Shown here piece after piece: positions 27,854 through 37,330 of a stretch of 63,087 bases of DNA. A program made the translations under genes and the position numbers. The notes under the pieces were generated by a model. The model was not told where the DNA came from. It ran no database searches and saw only the letters and a list, made by a program, of their open reading frames with translations. The stretch is from positions 1-63,087 of the forward strand of contig NZ_JAGUCO010000029.1 in NCBI RefSeq assembly GCF_018271995.1, read 5' to 3'. The DNA comes from Carboxylicivirga linearis. GTDB lineage: Bacteria > Bacteroidota > Bacteroidia > Bacteroidales > Marinilabiliaceae. How positions within the stretch are numbered: the first letter of the stretch is position 1; each line of letters opens with the position of its first letter.

Positions 27854-29251
27854 ATGCTAAGAGAGAAAGAAAAGGTAGTTTATAATGCTTTAGCCGCATT
27901 TGATGTTTTAATTGCTTGGATATCGTTTGAGATTTCTTTATTGATTCATTTCGAGCAATTAACGTTTATTCGAAATAAAGATTCGATAATTCTACACCTA
28001 TTAATATTAGGAATATGGCTAGTGCTTTCAAAAGCACTTCGGTTAAATGAACTGTATCGATCAAGACCTTATTCTATTTTGCTTTTTAATGTTATAGTAA
28101 TGTCTGCTTTGGGAGCGGGAATACTGGCATTATCAGTCTTTGTATTTAATTTATTTTACATTGGTCTTATTCCAATTTTATATTTTGGTGGTACCGTGGC
28201 TGTTTTAATGTTTGTAGAAAAGGTACTTATCTATCATTATATGAAAAGTGCCCGCCGAAGAGGGCTGAACTACAGAAATATATTAATCGTTGGAGATTCA
28301 TCAGCCAGTAATTTTATTAATCAAATTAAGGAAAATCCAGAATGGGGATATCGTATTATTGGCATTATTGGAACTGAAGAGCTTCGTAAAAAGCAAGAGG
28401 ATGCAGCACCATATCTCCCATTAGATACAAGTGTTGATGAAATATTAGAAAGTAAAACAATTGATGAAGTAATCTATTGCCAGGAGAAAGCTCGAATGGA
28501 TGAGATTATGTCATTAATGACGAGCTGTCATGAGGTTGGTGTGGTATTTAGAATGTCGTCACCTTTTTTTAATATGCTATCGAATAAAACTCATCTACAT
28601 TACTTCGATACAACACCTGTTTTAACTATCTCAAATACACCAATGGATTATCTTTCGCTTAAATTTAAAGCGATTTATGATTTCTTAGTGTCTTTCTCTG
28701 TTGTTACCATTTTTTCACCGGTTTATATAGCCATTGCTATAGGGATAAAATTGACATCAAAAGGCCCTATTTTCTTTAAGCAAAAAAGAGTTGGGATTAG
28801 GGGGAGGAAATTTTGGGTTTATAAATTTCGTACCATGGTTACTAATGCTGAAGCATTAAAGAAAGACCTTATGGAGCAAAACGAGATGGATGGGCCTACA
28901 TTTAAAATGACTAGAGATCCAAGGATTACAGGGATTGGACATTTTTTAAGAAAAACAAGTCTGGATGAATTGCCACAGTTTTTTAATGTTTTGTTAGGAG
29001 ATATGTCGATTGTTGGACCAAGACCACCTGTGCCTGACGAAGTAAAAGAATACGAACGCTGGCAATTAAGGCGATTGTCGATGAAACCCGGAATTACTTG
29101 TATATGGCAGGTTTCATCATCAAGAAATGATATCTCATTCGAAGATTGGATGAGAATGGATTTAGAGTATATAGATAACTGGTCGTTAAAACTCGATTTT
29201 GTTATTATCCTAAAAACGATTCGAACCATGTTTAGGGCTGATGGAAAATAA
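27854..29251 (+). CDS. Polyprenyl-phosphate sugar-1-phosphate transferase (WcaJ/WbaP type)
   Basis: The 465-residue protein starts the repeat unit by moving a sugar phosphate from a UDP-sugar to undecaprenyl phosphate. Four N-terminal membrane helices (about 12-125) precede a Rossmann-like region (NILIVGDSSASNFI) and a further helix near 270-292. The catalytic domain follows: GPIFFKQKRVGIRGRKFWVYKFRTM, GHFLRKTSLDELPQFFNVLLGDMSIVGPRPP and KPGITCIWQVS. These are complete and in the normal order of the bacterial sugar transferase family. It has its own strong promoter, apart from the EPS operon. The sugar (glucose or galactose) is not evident. Confidence 0.93.
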   Translation: MLREKEKVVYNALAAFDVLIAWISFEISLLIHFEQLTFIRNKDSIILHLLILGIWLVLSKALRLNELYRSRPYSILLFNVIVMSALGAGILALSVFVFNLFYIGLIPILYFGGTVAVLMFVEKVLIYHYMKSARRRGLNYRNILIVGDSSASNFINQIKENPEWGYRIIGIIGTEELRKKQEDAAPYLPLDTSVDEILESKTIDEVIYCQEKARMDEIMSLMTSCHEVGVVFRMSSPFFNMLSNKTHLHYFDTTPVLTISNTPMDYLSLKFKAIYDFLVSFSVVTIFSPVYIAIAIGIKLTSKGPIFFKQKRVGIRGRKFWVYKFRTMVTNAEALKKDLMEQNEMDGPTFKMTRDPRITGIGHFLRKTSLDELPQFFNVLLGDMSIVGPRPPVPDEVKEYERWQLRRLSMKPGITCIWQVSSSRNDISFEDWMRMDLEYIDNWSLKLDFVIILKTIRTMFRADGK

Positions 29252-29369
29252 TTACCTTTTTTAACTCATATTTCACTTCTAAATTCATTACTTTGTCTGT
29301 AGTTGGTTGAACTTTTACTTTGCATAAGCAAAATGTAATTAAAAAGACACTACTAATCAGGTTAGTTTA

Positions 29370-30173
29370 ATGAAGAAAGTAATATTCTATATTTTTGTTC
29401 TAATTGGGGTTTGTGCATGTACTCCAAAGCCTAAAAGACCTAATTTTGTTCCTGATCAGGAGCAGATGTCATTATTATTGGCTGATATCTATCAGGTTGA
29501 ATCTGTGATGTCTCAAAGTGGCCGGCGCATTGTTAAGGATGATGAGAAAAACGCTGGGTATTACAAAAGTATATTGGATGAGTATCATCTGACGAAAGTG
29601 GAATTTGATTCTGCAATAAGTTGGTATTCGTCACATCCAGACTTGTTTTCAGATGTTTATGATGATGTCATTTCTATTCTGAGTAAAAGAGATGCTGTAG
29701 TTAAAAAAGAGCTGGCGGAACAAAGCAAGGAGAGAAAAGATGTAATTGAACAAATACCTGATAAAAAAAGTATCTGGGTTGGAGAAAGCAATTATAAATT
29801 ACCATTAGAAGAACAGGACTCAACAGATGTTCTCTTACCATTTAAAATAAAAGCAGATTCTATTAAATCCGGGATTGTTCGTCTTAATGCTGGTTTTACT
29901 TTTATTAAAGGAAATGAGTTGGATAGCGCAATGCTTAAAATGTGGTTATGCTATGCCGATAGTACTGCAGACACGGTGAGGTATTTAATAAATAAAACCT
30001 TCAAGAAGCAAATTGGAAATGTATCGCAAATTATTCCGGATGGTAAAACGCTTGTTTCAATTGAAGGATTACTTTTTGAACATGATACTGCTAAAGTTTC
30101 AAATGTTGAAATAGAAGATGTGAAGATGGTGTTGTTGCCAAAGCTCGGGGCAGCTGAATTACTCGAAAGATGA
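29370..30173 (+). CDS. DUF4296 lipoprotein
   Basis: The 267-residue protein has a lipoprotein signal with cysteine 16 (IGVCACTP, Cys16 or Cys18) and then the DUF4296 domain: VPDQEQMSLLLADIYQVESVMSQ and a later YYKSILDEYHLTKVEFDSAISWYSSHPDLF, a helical pattern known only from Bacteroidota. The second half has no recognised domain and looks like a beta sandwich. The function of the family is unknown. It overlaps the next gene by four bases (ATGA). An upstream TTACTTTGC may serve as the -7 box. Confidence 0.8.
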   Translation: MKKVIFYIFVLIGVCACTPKPKRPNFVPDQEQMSLLLADIYQVESVMSQSGRRIVKDDEKNAGYYKSILDEYHLTKVEFDSAISWYSSHPDLFSDVYDDVISILSKRDAVVKKELAEQSKERKDVIEQIPDKKSIWVGESNYKLPLEEQDSTDVLLPFKIKADSIKSGIVRLNAGFTFIKGNELDSAMLKMWLCYADSTADTVRYLINKTFKKQIGNVSQIIPDGKTLVSIEGLLFEHDTAKVSNVEIEDVKMVLLPKLGAAELLER

Positions 30174-30712
30174 GAAAATTAACTTCACATTATTGTCTAA
30201 AACCAGATGGTAGCTGGGCGAAGAGGCCAATAATAAAACTCAATGATGCAGGTGTAATTATTGAAGTTAGAGAAATGGGAGATGATTTTGTTGAAGAACC
30301 TAATTTGGAATATTTTCCAGGAGTTCTTGTACCCACTTTTCTGATGAGAATACACACTGATGATTTTGATAAAGCGAATATAAATCGGGCAATTATTGAA
30401 GGCGCAAGGCGATTTATTATTGATAAAGAAATGTCATTTCCAAATAGAGTTAGATCTATTGTAAAAAGTGGTTTTAATACTGGTTCGGCAGATAGCCCAT
30501 GGACTTTAATTAAATCAGAAGTTATCGAGGGACTTGATTTAGCTTCAGCTATAATGAATCAAACTCAAAAAATAGCACAGCAGTTTTCATTAGATGATGA
30601 GTGGGGAGTAATAAAAGAAGGTGCCAATCCTGGTTTATTACTCCTAAAAGGAATAGATTTAAAAGAATTCACAATAACATCCAATACTGATCTTAAAGTC
30701 TTGGTTGAATAA
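30170..30712 (+). CDS. Amidohydrolase-like protein lacking the catalytic barrel
   Basis: The 180-residue protein reads like the two ends of an SsnA-type amidohydrolase joined together. The N-terminus (PIIKLNDAGVIIEVREMGDDFVE, then EYFPGVLVPTF) matches the composite beta domain that normally leads into the metal-binding HxH. Here VPTFLMRIHTDD follows, without the HCHLE motif. The C-terminus (DDEWGVIKEGANPGLLLLKGIDLKEF) matches the closing beta strands, and only about 100 residues lie between instead of about 300. It cannot bind metal in the usual way. The frame is intact and coupled to both neighbours, so it is probably a working non-enzymatic protein. The relation is inferred from motifs. Confidence 0.6.
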   Translation: MRKLTSHYCLKPDGSWAKRPIIKLNDAGVIIEVREMGDDFVEEPNLEYFPGVLVPTFLMRIHTDDFDKANINRAIIEGARRFIIDKEMSFPNRVRSIVKSGFNTGSADSPWTLIKSEVIEGLDLASAIMNQTQKIAQQFSLDDEWGVIKEGANPGLLLLKGIDLKEFTITSNTDLKVLVE

Positions 30713-30722
30713 ATATTTTATT

Positions 30723-31571
30723 ATGCATCAATTAACAATGTTGGCTTTAAGGGCTGCCGTTGCAGGTAGTCAGGCTACAATGAAGGTTTATAATAAAGAG
30801 GACTTTGATGTGCAGCTTAAAAGTGATCATTCTCCTTTAACAGAGGCTGATATAAATAGTCATTTTGCAATAGACAATTTATTGAAGACATCACATATAC
30901 CCGTATTGAGTGAAGAAGGGAAGAGTATTGCATATGAGGACAGAAAAGAATGGAAGAAGCTGTGGGTAGTAGATCCAATTGATGGAACGAAGGAATTTGT
31001 TAAGCGGAGTGATGAATTTACAGTAAATGTTGCACTGGTTGAAGATCATAAGCCAGTATTAGGTGTTATTGTTGCACCAGCATTAAATCTTGTTTATTGG
31101 GGCGACAAGGATGGAGCATATCGTTCTGAGTTGCCCAAAAAGTGGGAAAAACAAACTCCGATGGAAGTAATCACTGATTTATCCCCTGAGAAATTGCCAC
31201 ATGAAAAAACAATTGATTTTACTGTGGTTCGAAGTTTAAGTCATTTCAGTGCGGAAACCAAAGAATATATGGATAAGCTGGATGCGGTTCATTCATCAAT
31301 AAATAGTTTGTCAATCGGAAGTTCGTTGAAAATGTGTTTGGTAGCTGAAGGTAAAGCTCAATTATACCCTCGTTTAGGTCCAACAATGGAATGGGACACT
31401 TGTGCAGGGCATGCCATTGTTGAAGCGGCAGGTGGTCATTTGCTGGATTGGAAAACCAAAGAGCCAATGAAATATAACCGACCTGATTTATTAAACGGTT
31501 GGTTTTTAGTTGCGGGCTCAGGTATTGATCCTAAACACTATTGGCTTGATAAAAAGAATAAAGGACAATAG
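30723..31571 (+). CDS. cysQ: 3'(2'),5'-bisphosphate nucleotidase
   Basis: The 282-residue enzyme removes the 3'-phosphate of PAP (and PAPS), the by-product of sulfotransfer and sulfate reduction. The inositol-monophosphatase-type metal sites are complete: SPLTEADINSH, LSEEGK, WVVDPIDGTKEFVKR and EWDTCAGHAIVEAAGG. I take the ATG at 30723, ten bases after the previous stop, over a TTG upstream. It is the third gene of the DUF4296 unit. A PAPS-type sulfotransferase lies 12 kb away (43261-44388), whose by-product this enzyme could recycle. Confidence 0.93.
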   Translation: MHQLTMLALRAAVAGSQATMKVYNKEDFDVQLKSDHSPLTEADINSHFAIDNLLKTSHIPVLSEEGKSIAYEDRKEWKKLWVVDPIDGTKEFVKRSDEFTVNVALVEDHKPVLGVIVAPALNLVYWGDKDGAYRSELPKKWEKQTPMEVITDLSPEKLPHEKTIDFTVVRSLSHFSAETKEYMDKLDAVHSSINSLSIGSSLKMCLVAEGKAQLYPRLGPTMEWDTCAGHAIVEAAGGHLLDWKTKEPMKYNRPDLLNGWFLVAGSGIDPKHYWLDKKNKGQ

Positions 31572-31662
31572 AAATTCTTGTTTTTAGCTTCATTTTGTCT
31601 TAGGAAATGTAAACTTTATTTTAATATTCCTTTTAAAATGATATTTAAGCGATTGAAATGAC

Positions 31663-31692
31663 TTTCGCTTCGTCATTTATTTTGTATCTTTG
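31663..31692 (+). promoter_or_regulatory. Promoter of pgk
   Basis: TATCTTTG at 31685-31692 matches the -7 consensus, and a T-rich TTTCG at 31663-31667 lies about 20 bases upstream. The distance to the ATG at 31728 is 35 bases. Confidence 0.6.
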
Positions 31693-31727
31693 CACCTCAA
31701 TTGTTGAATTATAAAAACGCTTATCAA

Positions 31728-32903
31728 ATGGCTGCAATAGACAGTTTTAATTTCGCAGGAAAGAAGGCGATTATCCGTGTGGATTTTAATGTGCCTTTGA
31801 ATGATAAATTTGAAATTACTGATGACACTCGTATTCGTGCCGCTGTACCTACAATCAAAAAGGTATTGGCTGATGGAGGAGCTGTTATTTTAATGTCTCA
31901 TTTGGGTCGTCCAAAAGGAGAGGCTAAACCAGAATTCTCATTGAAACACATCGTTGCTCATTTATCATCTACTTTAGGTGTTGATGTTAAAATGGCTTCT
32001 GATTGTATCGGTGACGAAGTAAAAGCTATGGCTTCAGACCTTAAAGGTGGTGAGGTACTATTGTTAGAAAACTTACGTTTCCATAACGAAGAAACTAAAG
32101 GTGACGAAGGTTTTGCTAAGCAATTGTCTGAGTTAGCTGATGTTTATGTGAACGATGCTTTTGGTACAGCTCACCGTGCTCATGCTTCTACAACTATCAT
32201 CGCTAAGTTTATGGATGAGAAGATGGCTGGTTACTTGTTAGACAAAGAAATCAAGTTCTTGGGTGATACTGTTGAAAACGCTGAAAAGCCATTTGTAGCT
32301 ATCGTTGGTGGTGCTAAAGTATCAGGTAAATTAGAAGTACTAAAAAGCTTAATCACTAAAGTAGATACTATTCTGATTGGTGGTGGTATGGCTTATACTT
32401 TCTTAAAAGCACAAGGGCATAACGTAGGTAACTCATTAGTTGAAGAAGATTTGGTTGATACTGCCAAGCAAATTTTGGCTGATGCTAAAACTAATGGTGT
32501 TAACTTTATGTTGCCAGTTGATAACTTGGCTGCTGATAAATTTGATAACGACGCAGATATTCAAACTGTAGGAAACGATATTCCTGAAGGACGTATGGCA
32601 CTAGATGTTGGTCCTGAAACAACTAAAGCTTATGCTGCTGAAATCGCTTCAGCTAAAACAGTTGTTTGGAATGGTCCTATGGGATGTTTCGAGATGCCTA
32701 ACTTCTCAAAAGGTACTTTCGGAGTATGCCAGGCTGTAGCTGATTCTTCAGCTGTTTCTATCATCGGTGGTGGAGACTCTGTTGCTGCTGTTAACCAAAG
32801 TGGTTTGGCTGATAAAATGAGTCATATCTCAACTGGTGGTGGTGCTTCACTTGAGTTCTTGGAAGGAAAAGAATTACCAGGAGTAAAAGCAATCCGCGGA
32901 TAA
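31728..32903 (+). CDS. pgk: Phosphoglycerate kinase
   Basis: The 391-residue glycolytic enzyme transfers phosphate between 1,3-bisphosphoglycerate and ADP. The N-terminal domain shows KKAIIRVDFNVPLN, SHLGRPKG, ENLRFHNEETKGD and DAFGTAHRAHAST; the C-terminal nucleotide domain shows GGAKVSGK, GGGMAYTF, VWNGPMGCFE and GGGDSVAAVNQ. All catalytic and hinge motifs are present. The start at MAAIDSFNFAGKK fits the family, and an upstream TTG would add nine odd residues across the leader. Codon use looks optimised and the gene has its own promoter and terminator, as expected for high expression. Confidence 0.98.
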   Translation: MAAIDSFNFAGKKAIIRVDFNVPLNDKFEITDDTRIRAAVPTIKKVLADGGAVILMSHLGRPKGEAKPEFSLKHIVAHLSSTLGVDVKMASDCIGDEVKAMASDLKGGEVLLLENLRFHNEETKGDEGFAKQLSELADVYVNDAFGTAHRAHASTTIIAKFMDEKMAGYLLDKEIKFLGDTVENAEKPFVAIVGGAKVSGKLEVLKSLITKVDTILIGGGMAYTFLKAQGHNVGNSLVEEDLVDTAKQILADAKTNGVNFMLPVDNLAADKFDNDADIQTVGNDIPEGRMALDVGPETTKAYAAEIASAKTVVWNGPMGCFEMPNFSKGTFGVCQAVADSSAVSIIGGGDSVAAVNQSGLADKMSHISTGGGASLEFLEGKELPGVKAIRG

Positions 32904-32930
32904 ATAAAATAACCAACATTTGTTGGATCA

Positions 32931-32962
32931 AAGCCTGTTGCATTGTGCAGCAGGCTTTTTTT
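32931..32962 (+). terminator. Terminator of pgk
   Basis: AAGCCTGTTGC pairs with GCAGCAGGCTT (one G-T wobble) around a 5-base loop, followed by a T run. A second small hairpin (CCAACA/TGTTGG, 32912-32925) precedes it. Confidence 0.85.
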
Positions 32963-33087
32963 ATGGCATTTTGTTGGAGAAGTTGATCTCATTAAATTTT
33001 ACTATCACAAATCTTGATACTTATGTCTTGGCACTTGATACTTTTTTAAAACCTACTCGTATCTTTGCGTTTCTAAAACAGCGAACA

Positions 33088-34311
33088 ATGACATTAATTT
33101 ATAATATCGGAATTGCCCTTTATTCGTTTTTAATAGGTTTGGTTTCTCCTTTCAACCAAAAAGCAAAGCTTTTAAAAAATGGAAGAAAAGAAAGCCTTAA
33201 GTTATTAAAATCAATTTCATTGCAAGGTCCGGTGGTTTGGATTCATGCCGCCAGTTTAGGAGAGTTTGAGCAAGGAAGACCCATTATTGAAGCATTAAAA
33301 AAAGATTACCCACAATATAAAGTTGTGCTTACATTCTTTTCACCTTCTGGCTATGAGGTCCGCAAAAATTATGATTTGGCGGATTATGTATTTTATCTTC
33401 CAGCTGATACTAAACGAAACGCAAAGAAATTAATTGATGCTATCAATTCTGAAAAGGTTTTCTTTATCAAGTATGAATTCTGGTATCATTATTTAAATGC
33501 ATTGAAAAGAAAAAATATACCTGTTTACGGAGTGTCAATGATATTTAGAGAAAAGCAATCATTCTTTCAATGGTATGGAGGTTGGTTTAAAAAGATGCTG
33601 AATTGTTTTGCTAAGTTTTATGTGCAGGATGAAACATCTGGTCAATTATTGTCGGGTATAGGTGTTGAAAATTACTCAGTGGCTGGAGATACTCGTTTCG
33701 ACAGGGTAAGAGATATTGCTAAGGCATCTGCGGAGATAGATCTGGTTGATCGATTTGTTGGAGATTGCAATAAGGTAATTGTGGCAGGAAGTACCTGGGC
33801 ACCTGATGAAGATATTCTTTTAGAATATTTAGAGAAAGAAGGACAGGATGTTAAGTTAGTTATTGCACCCCATGAGATTCATGAAAGTCATATTAAGCAG
33901 ATTGAAAGTAAATTATCTGTGCCTTATTTCAGATATACGAAACAGGTTGAAAATATTACTGATTGCAGGGTATTGATTATAGATACTATTGGTATGCTGT
34001 CGAGTATATATAAATATGGTCAGGTGGCATACATTGGAGGTGGTTTTGGTGTTGGAATACATAATACATTGGAGGCGGCTACTTATAGTATGCCTGTATT
34101 TTTCGGTCCGAACTATAAAAAGTTTAGAGAAGCGCGAGATTTAATTGAAGTGGGAGGAGGATTTTCAATACAAAATGGAAGTGAATTTCAAATAGGAATG
34201 GGGCAATTATGGGCCGATGAAGAATATTTAAAGGATGCTTCGTTGAAGGCAGGGCAATATGTGAATAAAATGTGTGGGGCTACACGCAAAATTATGGATG
34301 AGGTATTTTAA
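33088..34311 (+). CDS. waaA: 3-deoxy-D-manno-octulosonic acid (Kdo) transferase
   Basis: The 407-residue GT-B enzyme attaches Kdo to lipid A precursor at the inner membrane. An N-terminal anchor (IYNIGIALYSFLIGLVSPF) is followed by VVWIHAASLGEFEQGRPIIEAL, the HxASLGE motif with the catalytic glutamate. KYEFWYHYLNAL and SMIFREKQSFF come next, and the donor domain has VAGSTWAPDEDILLEYL, IAPHEIHESHI, GQVAYIGGGFGVGIHNTLEAA and VFFGPNYKKF. The ATG at 33088 gives the normal N-terminus; a longer frame from 32920 would run through the pgk terminator and is not credible. A terminator follows the gene. Confidence 0.95.
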   Translation: MTLIYNIGIALYSFLIGLVSPFNQKAKLLKNGRKESLKLLKSISLQGPVVWIHAASLGEFEQGRPIIEALKKDYPQYKVVLTFFSPSGYEVRKNYDLADYVFYLPADTKRNAKKLIDAINSEKVFFIKYEFWYHYLNALKRKNIPVYGVSMIFREKQSFFQWYGGWFKKMLNCFAKFYVQDETSGQLLSGIGVENYSVAGDTRFDRVRDIAKASAEIDLVDRFVGDCNKVIVAGSTWAPDEDILLEYLEKEGQDVKLVIAPHEIHESHIKQIESKLSVPYFRYTKQVENITDCRVLIIDTIGMLSSIYKYGQVAYIGGGFGVGIHNTLEAATYSMPVFFGPNYKKFREARDLIEVGGGFSIQNGSEFQIGMGQLWADEEYLKDASLKAGQYVNKMCGATRKIMDEVF

Positions 34312-34331
34312 TGAATATTAAAAATAGTTAC

Positions 34332-34361
34332 AGCCGGACTTGAAATAGGTCCGGCTTTTTT
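34332..34361 (+). terminator. Terminator of waaA
   Basis: AGCCGGACT and AGGTCCGGCT form a long GC-rich stem with a short loop and a T run. Confidence 0.88.
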
Positions 34362-34515
34362 ATTTCAATAAATCGCTAGAATATTGATTTCCAATTTGTG
34401 GAATCTATTATGTAGGCACTGTTAGTTGTGGGGATGTAAAAGTGTGTGAAAAGATGTTAAAAGGCAAGGTTAATAAGCATCTTTAAACTAATGGTAAAAA
34501 TCATTTTAAGTTTAT

Positions 34516-34635
34516 GTATGTGTTGATAAGATTTTCGTTTTGGACAACTTTTAGGTGTTTTGATAAAATTTAAATATCAATAGAACAGTAATTTAAGAAC
34601 AAAAAGTGGACAACTTTTGTTAGGTGTTGAAAAGT
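34516..34635 (+). repeat. Direct repeats in the leader of the ribonucleotide reductase gene
   Basis: The 12-mer TGGACAACTTTT occurs at 34541-34552 and again at 34607-34618, each followed by AGGTGTT within three bases. A third partial copy of the tail (GTGTTGATAA) lies near 34519-34528. The spacing between the two 12-mers is 66 bases, close to six helical turns. The rest of the 430-base gap between waaA and the reductase gene is AT-rich with no open frame. I saw no cobalamin riboswitch and no NrdR box of the usual form. Confidence 0.55.
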
Positions 34636-34742
34636 ATTGTTTGTCTTAAATGATCACCTTTTATAACTTGCATTCACGTAAAAAACGCAAAGGAAAAACA
34701 TTAAATTCCATTTTATCAACGTATTAAAATTTTTGAGGCGAC

Positions 34743-37298
34743 ATGGCAGTTAAAGAAATCGACCCTAAGACCGAATCCGTGAGACAGAATTATACCTATG
34801 AAGAAGCTTTTCAATCATCGCTTGAATATTTCAATGGCGATGAGCTGGCTGCTCGTGTGTGGGTAAATAAATATGCACTGAAAGATTCAGATAGTAATAT
34901 TTATGAATTGAACCCTGATGAAATGCATTGGCGTTTAGCTAGAGAAATAGCCCGAATTGAGGAGAAGTATCCTAACCCCATGTCGGTTGAAGAATTATAT
35001 GGATTAATGAAGAACTTCCAATACATTGTTCCACAGGGAGGTCCAATGTCAGGCATTGGAAATACACATCAAATAGCATCCTTATCTAATTGTTTTGTCA
35101 TTGGTGATGATGGACCTTCTGACTCTTACGGAGGGATTATGAAGGTTGATCAGGAGCAGGTGCAATTAATGAAACGTCGTGGTGGAGTAGGACATGACCT
35201 GTCTCATATTCGCCCCAAAGGATCGCCTGTTAAAAACTCGGCCTTAACATCAACCGGAATTGTGCCCTTTATGGAGCGTTTTAGCAACTCTACTCGTGAG
35301 GTCGCTCAAGATGGTCGTCGTGGAGCATTGATGTTAAGTGTGTCAATCCAGCATCCCGATTCAGAGTCGTTTATTGATGCAAAAATGGAGCAAGGCAAAG
35401 TTACCGGAGCTAACGTTTCGGTAAAAATTGACGATGATTTCATGCAGTCTGTTGTAGAAGAAAAAGAATACACACAACAGTATCCGGTTGGATCCAATAA
35501 ACCAGCTTACAAAAAAGATATTAAGGCAGTCGACTTATGGCAAAAGATTGTGCATAACGCCTGGAAATCGGCTGAGCCAGGAATCTTATTCTGGGATACA
35601 ATCATTCGAGAGTCTGTTCCGGATTGTTATGCCGATTTAGGATATCGCACTGTATCTACCAATCCATGTGGAGAGATTCCTTTGTGTCCATACGATTCAT
35701 GTCGTTTGATTGCATTGAATTTGTATTCATATGTTGAGAATCCATTTACAGATAAAGCAAAATTCAATTTTGAGTTATTTAAAAAGCATGTGGGGTATGC
35801 ACAACGCATGATGGATGATATAATTGATTTGGAATTAGAAAAGATTGATGGAATATTAGCAAAAATAGGAGCGGATCCTGAGAGTGATACCGTAAAGCGT
35901 GTAGAACGTGAGTTGTGGGAGAATATCCGCAAGAAAGCCAACGAAGGTCGTCGCACAGGTGTGGGTATTACAGCCGAAGGAGATATGTTAGCTGGTTTAG
36001 GTTTGCAGTATGGAAGCGATGATGCGATAGACTTCTCTGTTGAGGTTCATAAAACATTGGCTTTGGCAGCCTATCGTTCATCAGTTGATATGGCGAAAGA
36101 TAGAGGTGCATTCCCTATTTATAATTCTGATAAAGAAATTAATAATCCGTTTATTAATAGATTGTTTGCAGAAGACAGTACTTTAAAAGAAGACATGAAA
36201 AAGTACGGTCGTAGAAATATTGCTGCACTTACGATTGCTCCAACTGGAACAACCAGTTTGATGACTCAAACAACATCAGGTATTGAGCCTGTATTCTTGC
36301 CAGTATATAAGCGTCGTCGTAAAGTAAATCCGAATGATACAGAGACCAGAGTAGATTTTGTTGACGAGGTAGGTGATAGCTGGGAAGAATACACTGTATT
36401 TCATCATAAATTTGTTACCTGGATGGAAGCCAAAGGGCATGATGTGACTAAAAACTATTCTCAAGAAGAATTGGATGCATTGGTTGCTCAGTCACCATAT
36501 TACAAAGCTACTTCCAATGATGTGGATTGGATGAAAAAAGTGAGTATGCAAGGGCAGGTTCAAAAGTGGGTTGATCACTCAATTAGTGTTACGATTAACT
36601 TACCTGCTGATGCTTCTGAAGAACTGGTTGGAAATCTTTATGTTGAAGCTTGGAAGAGCGGGTGTAAAGGCGTAACTGTTTATCGCGATGGTAGCCGTGC
36701 TGGAGTTTTGATTTCAAATACAGAGAAGAAAGAAGAAGTAGTTGGTAAATTTCCTAAGAAGCGCCCTCAGGAATTAGATGCAGATGTTGTTCGTTTTCAG
36801 AATAACAAGGAAAAGTGGATTGCATTTGTGGGATTGATTGATGGTAAACCATATGAAGTTTTTACTGGTTTGGCTGATGATGAAGACGGAATTTTATTGC
36901 CTAAATCAGTACAAACAGGTAAAATTATTAAGAACCGCGAAGAAGATGGAGCATCACGCTACGATTTCCAGTTTACCAATAAGCGTGGATATAAAACAAC
37001 CATTGAAGGTTTATCATATAAGTTTGATAAGGAATACTGGAACTATGCCAAATTAATATCAGGTGTATTGCGTCATAGTATGCCAATTGAAGATATCCTT
37101 GATTTGGTTGCTGGGCTTCAGTTAGATAGTGATACAATTAATACCTGGAAGAATGGTGTAGAGCGTGCTCTTAAGAAATATATTCCAAACGGAACCAAAG
37201 CGCGTAAAGGCCATTGTGAGAGCTGTGGTGCAGATGACTTGATTTATCAGGAAGGCTGCTTAATTTGTAAGAGCTGTGGCTCATCAAAATGTGGATAA
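34743..37298 (+). CDS. nrdJ: Adenosylcobalamin-dependent ribonucleotide reductase (class II)
   Basis: The 851-residue enzyme makes deoxyribonucleotides with a B12-derived radical and needs no oxygen. The barrel shows STNPCGEIPLCPYDSCRL (first active-site cysteine and the N-x-C-x-E radical site), MKRRGGVGHDLSHIRPKG, TGVGITAEGDML and APTGTTSLMTQTTSGIEP. SGCKGVTVYRDGSR lies near residue 640. The C-terminus is a zinc-ribbon-like tail (CESCGADDL...CLICKSCGSSKCG) carrying the redox cysteines that reduce the active site. Length and order are those of NrdJ. It is alone between its own leader and a terminator, so it is probably regulated separately. Confidence 0.95.
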   Translation: MAVKEIDPKTESVRQNYTYEEAFQSSLEYFNGDELAARVWVNKYALKDSDSNIYELNPDEMHWRLAREIARIEEKYPNPMSVEELYGLMKNFQYIVPQGGPMSGIGNTHQIASLSNCFVIGDDGPSDSYGGIMKVDQEQVQLMKRRGGVGHDLSHIRPKGSPVKNSALTSTGIVPFMERFSNSTREVAQDGRRGALMLSVSIQHPDSESFIDAKMEQGKVTGANVSVKIDDDFMQSVVEEKEYTQQYPVGSNKPAYKKDIKAVDLWQKIVHNAWKSAEPGILFWDTIIRESVPDCYADLGYRTVSTNPCGEIPLCPYDSCRLIALNLYSYVENPFTDKAKFNFELFKKHVGYAQRMMDDIIDLELEKIDGILAKIGADPESDTVKRVERELWENIRKKANEGRRTGVGITAEGDMLAGLGLQYGSDDAIDFSVEVHKTLALAAYRSSVDMAKDRGAFPIYNSDKEINNPFINRLFAEDSTLKEDMKKYGRRNIAALTIAPTGTTSLMTQTTSGIEPVFLPVYKRRRKVNPNDTETRVDFVDEVGDSWEEYTVFHHKFVTWMEAKGHDVTKNYSQEELDALVAQSPYYKATSNDVDWMKKVSMQGQVQKWVDHSISVTINLPADASEELVGNLYVEAWKSGCKGVTVYRDGSRAGVLISNTEKKEEVVGKFPKKRPQELDADVVRFQNNKEKWIAFVGLIDGKPYEVFTGLADDEDGILLPKSVQTGKIIKNREEDGASRYDFQFTNKRGYKTTIEGLSYKFDKEYWNYAKLISGVLRHSMPIEDILDLVAGLQLDSDTINTWKNGVERALKKYIPNGTKARKGHCESCGADDLIYQEGCLICKSCGSSKCG

Positions 37299-37330
37299 AT
37301 ATCTGCCAAATATTTAATTACAATAATAAA

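Noticed and set aside
32920-33087. N-terminal extension of WaaA from 32920
   Set aside because: It includes the pgk terminator and lacks family similarity; the ATG at 33088 starts the usual membrane anchor.
34363-34742. A cobalamin riboswitch before the B12-dependent reductase
   Set aside because: I looked for a B12-box-like GCCACTG and the surrounding fold and found neither; only direct repeats are present.
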